Part shown: positions 1-4,545 of the stretch, in pieces
Layout: each line of letters opens with the position of its first letter
How positions within the stretch are numbered: position 1 is the stretch's first letter
DNA from: Desulfatibacillaceae bacterium
GTDB taxonomy: Bacteria; Desulfobacterota; Desulfobacteria; Desulfobacterales; Desulfatibacillaceae
NCBI GenBank assembly: GCA_030018745.1
Contig: JASEHB010000170.1
Location: 1-5,933, forward strand
Direction of reading: 5' to 3'
DNA length: 5,933 nucleotides
Notes under the pieces: model-generated
The model's database searches: none
What the model was told of the DNA's origin: nothing
The model's input: only the letters and a program-made list of their open reading frames with translations
Translations under genes and position numbers: made by a program

Positions 1-78
1 GTTATATTCCTGCTTTTCAAAGGCCCTTCTTGCAAAGCCTGTGTGCTCCGGCAAGGGGTAAAAAACGCCTGTTTGAAC

Positions 79-105
79 CACGAAAAACACGAAAAGCACG
101 AAAAA
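79..105. repeat. Triple tandem 9-mer CACGAAAAR
   Basis: Three consecutive 9-base units, CACGAAAAA, CACGAAAAG and CACGAAAAA, lie directly after the bases TTTGAAC. From general familiarity, strings of the type AACCACGAA-NNCACGAA-NNCACGAA recur between genes in many environmental bacteria, so this is probably a member of a widespread short intergenic repeat type. Its function is unknown. The unit count and sequence are directly visible; the family link is from memory. Confidence 0.75.
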
Positions 106-132
106 AGGCAGATTGATCAAAAGGAACTATAA

Positions 133-180
133 CCGTCATCTTGTTGTTCTCCGGTTTAAAACCTGAAGCGCCAATGACGG
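133..180. repeat. Inverted repeat CCGTCAT/ATGACGG, possible weak terminator of the minus-strand unit
   Basis: CCGTCAT at 133-139 is perfectly complementary to ATGACGG at 174-180. The enclosed 34 bases hold a second small dyad (GGTTT/AAACC around 153-163). On the minus strand the structure lies 83 bases after the small Cys-rich gene and is followed by TTATAGTTCCTTTT, so it could end that transcript, but the long loop makes it weak. Its right arm overlaps the 29-bp repeat. Confidence 0.3.
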
Positions 181-198
181 CCTGGCCCTTGTTGGGAA
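170..198 (-). repeat. 29-bp inverted repeat, left copy
   Basis: Read on the minus strand, this begins TTCCCAACAAGGGCCAGG and ends ATTGGC. It matches plus-strand positions 2333-2361 at 28 of 29 bases; the only difference is C against A in CCGT(C/A)ATTGG. Each copy can fold into two tiny hairpins: CCC-AACAA-GGG, and GCCA paired with TGGC. The two copies face each other around the trpB2 transcription unit. It may be a dispersed repeat of REP or MITE type, or the ends of a former mobile cassette. Confidence 0.8.
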
Positions 199-262
199 AG
201 AGGGTGCCGTGGCAAACAGGTTCTTTCTGAAATGCTTCTGCCCCTGGTGTACCATGTGTATA

Positions 263-538
263 TCAGGAAGTTGTTTTTGCCTTGTGAATTATCTCCACAA
301 GGCTTGCCACCTTGGGTTTGGGTTTTTTTTGAGTAAGAGCTTCAAATTGTTCAGGGGAGAGGGTGTCTTTGAGGTAGCCAACCACATCAAAGCTTTCCCA
401 CCAGCAGTCGAAAATTTTAAAGCAGGGGCTTTTGTCTGCCTCGCAGTCAAGGCAGTAGGTAAAGGCCACGGCCCCGCCCAGGCGGGGGCAGCGCCGCACA
501 AAGGCCTGCCTGTATGCCTCATCGCTTGTGGGGTCCAT
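263..538 (-). CDS. Small conserved-looking Cys/Trp-rich protein, function unknown (91 aa)
   Basis: This is the second gene of the minus-strand unit, starting 67 bases after the trpB2 stop codon. The start ATG at 538 is preceded by GGAAGGG about nine bases upstream, a usable ribosome binding site. The protein has five cysteines (C17, C29, C32, C39, C45) in a pattern CPRLGG-(x)6-YCLDC-(x)6-CFKIFDCWWE, which suggests a small zinc or Fe-S binding knuckle. An amphipathic C-terminal half follows, with a PKPKVASLVEII stretch at about 73-84. There is no signal peptide or membrane segment, so it is probably cytoplasmic. I do not recognise a named family, although the pattern resembles short hypothetical proteins of sulfate-reducing bacteria (from memory). 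Its position behind trpB2 could mean shared Trp-responsive expression, but the strong hairpin between them may uncouple it. The metal-binding role is inference. Confidence 0.75.
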   Translation of the reverse strand: MDPTSDEAYRQAFVRRCPRLGGAVAFTYCLDCEADKSPCFKIFDCWWESFDVVGYLKDTLSPEQFEALTQKKPKPKVASLVEIIHKAKTTS

Positions 539-563
539 GGGCTATTTCCCTTCCAATGCGGCA

Positions 564-597
564 GGCTGCGCCGGAAAAATCTCTTCCCGGCGCAGCC
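564..597. terminator. Strong hairpin between trpB2 and the small gene
   Basis: GGCTGCGCCGG (564-574) is perfectly complementary to CCGGCGCAGCC (587-597), giving 11 GC-rich pairs around a 12-base loop; in the minus-strand transcript three more weak pairs shorten the loop to six. It begins nine bases after the trpB2 stop codon. On the minus strand no U-run follows it. On the plus strand it is followed by TTCTTTTCTT, so as a Rho-independent terminator it works better against antisense transcription. For the trpB2 message it may instead be a 3'-end stabiliser or partial terminator. Confidence 0.6.
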
Positions 598-605
598 TTC
601 TTTTC

Positions 606-1982
606 TTAACGGCTCTTTATAATCTGGGGCTTGGGATAATTGGCGAATATGGCGCGGGCTTTCTCAAGCTCTGCATCACTCAACTCGAAATTTGTCAGCC
701 CGCCTGCAAGGTACTTCTCGTATGAGCCAAGGTCCAGAAGCCCATGTCCGCTCCAGTTGAAGAGGATGACCTTTTCCTTGCCTTCCTCCTTGGCCTTTTT
801 GGCCTCTATGATGACCTGGGCAATGGCGTGGTTGGTTTCCGGGGCCGGAATGTGTCCTTCGGTTCTGGCAAAAAGAATGCCCGCAGCCAAGGCATCAAGC
901 TGGGTTATTGACTGGGGGGTGATAAGGCCTTCAGCCGCAAGCTGGCTGACCGTGGGGGCCATGCCGTGGTAGCGCAGGCCGCCTGCATGGATGGGCGCAG
1001 GCACAAAGTTGTGACCCAGGCTGTGCATGGGCAGAAGCGGGGTGTAGCCGGAGTTGTCGCCGTGGTCGTAAACAAAGGGCGCACGGGTCAGGGTGGGGCA
1101 GGCCGCAGGCTCCACGGGGTAGATGGCGATTTCCTTGCCTGCAAGCTTGTCCAGCACAAAGGGGAATGTCAGGCCTGCAAAGTTGGAACCGCCGCCAGCG
1201 CAGCCAATGACAATATCAGGATACTCATTAACCTTTGCAAGCTGCTTTTTGGCTTCCAGACCTATTATTGTCTGGTGCAGCATGACATGGTTCAGCACGC
1301 TGCCCAAAGAGTAGCGGGTCTTGCCGGTGGTATCGCTCACCGCAGCTTCCACAGCTTCGGAAATGGCTATTGCCAGGCTGCCGGGGCTATCGGGGGTCTG
1401 CTCAAGAACATCGCGGCCAGCTTTGGTTTCCATGCTGGGGCTTGGAATGCACTTGCCGCCCCAGGTGGCCATCATGGATTTGCGGTAGGGTTTCTGGTCA
1501 AAGCTCACCCGCACCATGAAAACCTTGCACTCAAGGCCGAACTGGCTGCAAGCGTATGAAAGGGCGCTTCCCCACTGGCCTGCGCCGGTTTCGGTGGTTA
1601 TGCGCTCAATGCCGAACTCCTTATTGTAATAGGCCTGGGGCACGGCCGTGTTGGGCTTGTGGCTGCCAGGAGGGCTTACGCCTTCATTTTTGAAATATAT
1701 GCGGGCAGGGGTGCCCAGAGCCTTTTCCAGGGCCTCGGCCCGAACAAGAGGTGAGGGCCTCCACTGGCGGTAGATGCTCAAAACCTTTTCAGGGATGTCT
1801 ATCCACTGGTCGGTGCTGACTTCCTGCTCGATGAGGTTCATGGGAAAGACAGGGGCAAGGGCATCGGGCGTTACGGGTTTGCCATCCGGGCCAAGCGGCG
1901 GATTCATCTTGATGTCTGCAAGAATGTTGTACCATTGCCTTGGCATCTCGTCTTCGGTCAAAAGAATCTTCTTTGTGGCCAT
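606..1982 (-). CDS. trpB2: TrpB2-type tryptophan synthase beta chain (PLP-dependent)
   Basis: This is a cytoplasmic pyridoxal-phosphate enzyme that joins indole and L-serine (or O-phosphoserine in some relatives) to make L-tryptophan. The 458-residue product matches the TrpB2 branch, which is longer than the roughly 400-residue TrpB1. The TrpB2-like N-terminus is present (PRQWYNI at 14-20, IEQEVS at 51-56). WRPSPLVRA lies at 74-82, GSHKPNTA at 106-113 with K109 the Schiff-base lysine, ETGAGQWG at 131-138, the phosphate-binding GGGSN at 263-267, and EGHIPAPETNHA at 375-386. Tryptophan replacing histidine in ETGAGQ(H/W)G is typical of TrpB2. The ATG at 1982 is chosen because AAAGGA lies seven bases upstream and because the family N-terminus begins here; the frame is open further upstream to 2099, but that extension is unlike the family and overlaps the attenuator tail. 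No trpA or other trp gene is in view. Expression is probably controlled by the upstream Trp attenuator. Confidence 0.95.
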   Translation of the reverse strand: MATKKILLTEDEMPRQWYNILADIKMNPPLGPDGKPVTPDALAPVFPMNLIEQEVSTDQWIDIPEKVLSIYRQWRPSPLVRAEALEKALGTPARIYFKNEGVSPPGSHKPNTAVPQAYYNKEFGIERITTETGAGQWGSALSYACSQFGLECKVFMVRVSFDQKPYRKSMMATWGGKCIPSPSMETKAGRDVLEQTPDSPGSLAIAISEAVEAAVSDTTGKTRYSLGSVLNHVMLHQTIIGLEAKKQLAKVNEYPDIVIGCAGGGSNFAGLTFPFVLDKLAGKEIAIYPVEPAACPTLTRAPFVYDHGDNSGYTPLLPMHSLGHNFVPAPIHAGGLRYHGMAPTVSQLAAEGLITPQSITQLDALAAGILFARTEGHIPAPETNHAIAQVIIEAKKAKEEGKEKVILFNWSGHGLLDLGSYEKYLAGGLTNFELSDAELEKARAIFANYPKPQIIKSR

Positions 1983-1989
1983 GTCTCTT

Positions 1990-1995
1990 TCCTTT
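1990..1995 (-). promoter_or_regulatory. Ribosome binding site deciding the trpB2 start
   Basis: On the minus strand AAAGGA lies seven bases before the ATG at 1982, within an AAAAGAAAGGAAAGAGAC tract. The in-frame ATG further upstream at 2024 lacks any comparable site, which supports the 1982 start. Confidence 0.7.
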
Positions 1996-2090
1996 CTTTT
2001 GGCAGATGGGCCAAAGGGCCGCATTGCGTGAAGTGGTGCGCCGTCCGCTCCTGCGTAACGGCTGTTTTGGGATGCATTTGGCAGTGGTGC

Positions 2091-2128
2091 AAAAAACAAA
2101 ACGCGAACCTTCCGAGGCGGCTCGCGTT
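2091..2128 (-). terminator. Rho-independent attenuator in the trpB2 leader (segments 3:4)
   Basis: On the minus strand AACGCGAGCC (2128-2119) pairs with GGTTCGCGTT (2109-2100) over ten pairs, with one G-U wobble and a nine-base loop. The tail reads TTTGTTTTTT. This is a textbook intrinsic terminator lying 46 bases after the leader-peptide stop codon and 108 bases before the trpB2 start. The left arm can alternatively pair with CGCGATT (2156-2150) as an antiterminator, through AACGCG (2128-2123) with one bulged A. Terminator formation is therefore expected when the leader ribosome finishes (Trp plentiful) and is prevented when it stalls on the Trp codons. The stem and U-run are directly visible; the switch is inferred. 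Confidence 0.9.
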
Positions 2129-2149
2129 ACAGTATTCTGAAGAAAGGAA

Positions 2150-2187
2150 AATCGCGGGCGCACCCCTTGGGTATCAGGCGCTGCGCC
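2150..2187 (-). promoter_or_regulatory. Anti-antiterminator and antiterminator segments (1:2 and 2:3)
   Basis: Segment 1, GGCGCA (2187-2182), covers the end of the third Trp codon and the following Arg codon. It pairs perfectly with TGCGCC (2162-2157) in segment 2, with a small ACCC/GGGG stem inside. The bases next to and overlapping that arm, CGCGATT (2156-2150) plus GC at 2159-2158, can instead pair with segment 3 of the terminator. The pairings exclude each other, as in the trp operon leader of enteric bacteria. This was paired by hand; no folding energies were computed. Confidence 0.75.
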
Positions 2188-2233
2188 ACCACCAGTAAGA
2201 ACCGACTGCGATTTTTCCGTGTGTTTTCAACAT
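2174..2233 (-). CDS. trpL: Trp leader peptide with three tandem Trp codons (19 aa)
   Basis: This short frame reads ATG TTG AAA ... TAC TGG TGG TGG CGC AGC GCC TGA, so the peptide ends YWWWRSA. Three consecutive Trp codons just before the stop, followed by mutually exclusive stems and an intrinsic terminator, are the hallmarks of a trp attenuator leader peptide. In that role the peptide has no activity of its own; ribosome stalling at the TGG codons when charged tRNA-Trp is scarce releases transcription into trpB2. The start is the only ATG in frame. It has no visible Shine-Dalgarno sequence and lies within a few bases of the predicted transcription start, so it may be leaderless. A TTG follows directly as an alternative. 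The overlapping 71-residue frame on the same strand (2342-2127) has no family character and is rejected. Confidence 0.88.
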   Translation of the reverse strand: MLKTHGKIAVGSYWWWRSA

Positions 2234-2241
2234 AGAAGGCC

Positions 2242-2269
2242 ATTATCACAGGCAAAAGGCCTTTGTCAA
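2242..2269 (-). promoter_or_regulatory. Sigma70-type promoter of the trpL-trpB2 unit
   Basis: On the minus strand a perfect -35 TTGACA (2269-2264) is followed after 16 bases by GATAAT (2247-2242), five of six against TATAAT. It also has TG one base before the -10 box, an extended -10. The expected start point is about 2235, directly in front of the leader-peptide ATG at 2233. The spacer holds a perfect ten-base palindrome AAAGGCCTTT (2264-2255) that could be an operator; it does not resemble the TrpR operator core CTAG. Confidence 0.85.
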
Positions 2270-2332
2270 CACCAAAAATGGGGCCTAACAGAGCCATTGT
2301 ATTTGAAAAAGAAATTAGTTGCCCCACTCTCC

Positions 2333-2361
2333 TTCCCAACAAGGGCCAGGCCGTAATTGGC
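2333..2361 (+). repeat. 29-bp inverted repeat, right copy
   Basis: This begins TTCCCAACAAGGGCCAGG and ends ATTGGC, matching the complement of 170-198 at 28 of 29 positions. It sits in the divergent region between the trpB2 promoter and uvrC, about 65 bases upstream of the -35 box and about 92 bases before the uvrC start. The sequence just before both copies is also C- and T-rich (ACTCTCC against ACCCTCT), hinting that the relatedness extends a little beyond 29 bases. Confidence 0.8.
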
Positions 2362-2440
2362 TTTTCATCTGCACGCGTGAGCCTTAAATTTCAACCTGAA
2401 ACCGCCCTGCTTGTTTGTGGCTTTCATCATTTCCAATTGC

Positions 2441-2445
2441 GAAGG
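2441..2445 (+). promoter_or_regulatory. Ribosome binding site deciding the uvrC start
   Basis: GAAGG lies eight bases before the ATG at 2454. The next in-frame ATG at 2472 has AAGGG only one base away, too close to serve, and the upstream TTG at 2415 has no site. No convincing sigma70 promoter for uvrC is visible in 2270-2440; the best hand-found boxes match only four of six bases each. Confidence 0.65.
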
Positions 2446-2453
2446 CTCTGCCA

Positions 2454-4310
2454 ATGGCTTATTTTAAGGGCATGGAAAAGGACCTTAAAGATCATCTTGC
2501 CAATGTTCCGGATAAGCCCGGCGTTTATCTTATGAAGGATAACAAGGGCCGCATCCTTTATGTGGGAAAGGCCCAAAGCCTTAAAAAGCGCGTTTCAAGC
2601 TATTTTAAGGCTTCAGGCGTAAAGGACATTAAAACAGCGGCCCTGGCAGGCAAAATAGCCTGGGTGGACACCATTATCACGGGTTCTGAAAAAGAGGCCC
2701 TGATTTTGGAAGCAAACCTCATAAAAAAACACTCCCCCCATTACAATGTCATTCTAAAGGACGGCAAGCGCTATCCCTTTTTGAGAATAGACAGGGAGCA
2801 GGACTATCCGTCAATAGAGGTGGTCCGCAGGGTGAAAAAGGACAAAGCCCTTTATTTTGGCCCCTTTGTCCACGGCCATGCAGTGGGCCAGACCCTTAAA
2901 ATAATCCACCGCACCTTTCCTCTGCGCAAGTGCAAAAACCGCCAGCCGCCCGTGCGCTCCCGGCCTTGTTTGAACTTTCAGATGGGCAGGTGCCTGGCTC
3001 CCTGCTGCAACGAGGTAAGCCCTGAAAAGTACAGGGAGATGATAGATGAGGTTGTTCTGCTTTTAAACGGCAGGGCATCATCTTTGCTGGATAAAATAAA
3101 GGCAAAAATGAACGAGGCGGCCCAAAATGAGGACTTTGAGCAGGCGGCCATTCTGCGGGACAGGGCCTGGGCTGTGGAAAAAACCCTTGAGCGCCAGGTG
3201 GTGGTGACAGCAGACGGGGCTGACAGGGATGTCATTGCCTTTGCCTCCATGCCGGGGGCCTTTGCCATAACGCTTATGCATATTCGGGGAGGCAGCCTTG
3301 TGGGCAGCCAAGACTGGGGTTTTGAGGCGGTTCCCCTGCGCCCCGGCGAGGCCATTGCCGCCTTTATCCGCCAGTATTACGAAAAAGACCAGTTTGTGCC
3401 GGGGCAGATTCTTGTTTCCGAAAAGGTGGAAAGCGCCGGGATTCTTGAGGAATGGCTTGGCGACCTGGCTGGCCGAAGGGTTCACATATTGTGCCCCCTG
3501 CGGGGCGAAAAGGCCCATATTGTGCAAAGGGCGCTGGAAAATGCTTCCCAGGCAGCCAGCCGCGTCCTTTCTGCTGAAGCCTCAACCCAAAAGCTTTTGG
3601 AGCGCCTGGCAGCAAGGCTGAAAATGGAAAAGCCCCCCCGCCGCATTGAATGCCTGGATATTTCCCACACAGGCGGAGGCCAGACAGTGGGCGGGCTGAC
3701 CGTGTTTGTGGATGCAGAGCCAAAAAAGGGCGATTTCCGCTCGTACTACCTTGACAACATTCTTGCTGGTGATGATTACGGGGCCATGAAGGCCATTTTG
3801 TCCCGGCGCTTTGCCAAAATAAGGGAGGATGCCCTGCCGGATCTTCTTCTGCTGGATGGCGGCAGGGGACAGCTTTCCGTTGCCTGCGCGGTTATTGATG
3901 AGCTTGGCCTTTCCCATAAGCTTTTTGTTGCTGCCATTGCAAAAAAGGATGAAAGAAAAAAGGAGCAGGCAGACAAGATATATCTGCCCGGCCAGTTGAA
4001 CCCGGTTGTCTTTGGCAGGGAAGGTGACCTGCTGCTGTTTTTATCGCGCATACGCGATGAAACCCACCGCTTTGCTGTTTCCGTGCACCGCAAAAGACGA
4101 GCCAAAAAAAGCAGGGCAAGCGTGCTGGATGAAATTCCCGGCATCGGCCCCAAGCGCAAAACCGCGCTGCTCAAGCATTTCGGCTCCGTGAAACGAATTC
4201 TTGAAGCTGATGACGGGCAGATTGCAAAGGTGGAGGGAATGAGCCTAAACCTTGCCGGGGCGCTCAAGAAATCCCTAAAAATGCGGCAAAAGGCAAAGCA
4301 GGGCGGATAA
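2454..4310 (+). CDS. uvrC: Excinuclease ABC subunit C (UvrC)
   Basis: UvrC is the dual nuclease of bacterial nucleotide excision repair: in the UvrB-DNA complex it cuts on the 3' and then the 5' side of a bulky lesion. The 618-residue product is full length (E. coli 610). The N-terminal GIY-YIG nuclease shows GVY (23-25), YVG (36-38), R46 and E86. Four cysteines at 160, 172, 180 and 184 have the 12-8-4 spacing expected of the UvrC [4Fe-4S] cluster. The UVR/UvrB-contact helix pair covers about 213-248. The C-terminal RNase H-like nuclease carries D402 (ECLDIS), D440/D441 (AGDDYGAM), D468 (LLLLDGGRGQ) and H538 (DETHRF). Tandem helix-hairpin-helix DNA-binding motifs fill 556-608 (EIPGIGPKRK; VEGMSLNLAG). 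Every catalytic position looks intact. The start is chosen by the GAAGG site. It is divergent from trpB2 and followed by a terminator, so it is apparently transcribed alone. No SOS box was recognised. Confidence 0.97.
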   Translation: MAYFKGMEKDLKDHLANVPDKPGVYLMKDNKGRILYVGKAQSLKKRVSSYFKASGVKDIKTAALAGKIAWVDTIITGSEKEALILEANLIKKHSPHYNVILKDGKRYPFLRIDREQDYPSIEVVRRVKKDKALYFGPFVHGHAVGQTLKIIHRTFPLRKCKNRQPPVRSRPCLNFQMGRCLAPCCNEVSPEKYREMIDEVVLLLNGRASSLLDKIKAKMNEAAQNEDFEQAAILRDRAWAVEKTLERQVVVTADGADRDVIAFASMPGAFAITLMHIRGGSLVGSQDWGFEAVPLRPGEAIAAFIRQYYEKDQFVPGQILVSEKVESAGILEEWLGDLAGRRVHILCPLRGEKAHIVQRALENASQAASRVLSAEASTQKLLERLAARLKMEKPPRRIECLDISHTGGGQTVGGLTVFVDAEPKKGDFRSYYLDNILAGDDYGAMKAILSRRFAKIREDALPDLLLLDGGRGQLSVACAVIDELGLSHKLFVAAIAKKDERKKEQADKIYLPGQLNPVVFGREGDLLLFLSRIRDETHRFAVSVHRKRRAKKSRASVLDEIPGIGPKRKTALLKHFGSVKRILEADDGQIAKVEGMSLNLAGALKKSLKMRQKAKQGG

Positions 4311-4317
4311 ATTGAAT

Positions 4318-4356
4318 GCCTTGCCGAACAGCCGTGTTGGCTGGTAAGGCTTTTTT
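4318..4356 (+). terminator. Rho-independent terminator of uvrC
   Basis: GCCTTGCC (4318-4325) pairs with GGTAAGGC (4343-4350) over eight pairs with one G-U. An inner AGCC/GGCT stem (4330-4333 and 4338-4341) tops it and TTTTTT (4351-4356) follows. It starts seven bases after the uvrC stop codon, so uvrC and the next gene are probably separate transcripts. Confidence 0.88.
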
Positions 4357-4383
4357 GCGCCCAAAGCCCGGTTTGTTTACGGG

Positions 4384-4402
4384 CTGTCAACCATTCTGAC
4401 AG
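4384..4402. promoter_or_regulatory. Dyad CTGTCA-N7-TGACAG, candidate activator (enhancer) site
   Basis: A perfect six-base inverted repeat, CTGTCA (4384-4389) and TGACAG (4397-4402), is separated by seven bases and contains TGTC-N9-GACA. It is centred roughly 105 bases upstream of the start point expected from the sigma54 promoter, the usual place for a bacterial enhancer-binding protein. It overlaps by two bases another hairpin, AGCCCG/CGGGCT (4365-4370 and 4380-4385). It is short enough to occur by chance; position is the main argument. Confidence 0.5.
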
Positions 4403-4471
4403 GCTGTTTTCCGCCATTTCTCTTTTTGTTCAAAAAACCCTTTGAAATTGCTGCGTTTTGGAGCAGCGGAG

Positions 4472-4488
4472 TTGGCACGCCCCTTGCT
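4472..4488 (+). promoter_or_regulatory. Sigma54 (RpoN) -24/-12 promoter
   Basis: TTGGCACG-CCCC-TTGCT matches the consensus YTGGCACGRNNNTTGCW at every fixed position except R. The invariant GG (4474-4475) and GC (4486-4487) are exactly ten bases apart. The expected start is near 4499, giving a leader of about 47 bases before the ATG at 4546. Such promoters need an ATP-dependent enhancer-binding activator. No convincing sigma70 boxes were seen between the uvrC terminator and this gene. Confidence 0.85.
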
Positions 4489-4545
4489 GCCCTTAAAAAG
4501 GGTGATTTTTTGCCTAAAAAAAGCAGAATGCAGAGGTTTTGAAAA

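Larger units (their letters stand above)
1..262. other. Non-coding stretch with short repeats and dyads
   Basis: No reading frame here has both a plausible start and family-like content; the only open frame entering it on the plus strand (from 209) is antisense to the small Cys-rich gene. It contains a triple tandem 9-mer (79-105), an inverted repeat CCGTCAT (133-139) / ATGACGG (174-180), one copy of a 29-bp repeat (170-198), and an imperfect match between the first bases of the window and the complement of 121-133. No strong intrinsic terminator for the minus-strand genes is visible; the 133-180 stem followed, on the minus strand, by a T-rich but interrupted tail is the best candidate and is weak. 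Confidence 0.6.

Noticed and set aside
279..303. Perfect 8-bp inverted repeat GCCTTGTG/CACAAGGC as a terminator of the small gene
   Set aside because: It lies inside the last codons of the gene and on the minus strand is followed by an A-rich, not U-rich, tail; on the plus strand the T-run precedes rather than follows it.
209..622. 137-residue plus-strand open frame
   Set aside because: It is antisense to the small Cys-rich gene and the trpB2 3' end, has no ribosome binding site, and its content looks like translated antisense (many Gly, Phe and Cys without motif).
1983..2099. N-terminal extension of trpB2 up to 2099
   Set aside because: The extra 39 residues are unlike the family, begin in the attenuator U-run, and the ATG at 1982 has a proper ribosome binding site.
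2127..2342. 71-residue minus-strand open frame over the trpB2 leader
   Set aside because: It overlaps promoter, leader peptide and terminator in a different frame, has no family character, and the out-of-frame Trp leader explains the region better.
3776..4417. 213-residue minus-strand frame within uvrC
   Set aside because: It is the Ser/Arg-rich antisense shadow of the well-conserved UvrC C-terminal domains.
4490..4508. CCCTT-AAA-AAGGG followed by TGATTTTTT as an intrinsic terminator
   Set aside because: The stem is only five pairs and the predicted sigma54 start lies inside it, so the new transcript would not contain the full hairpin.
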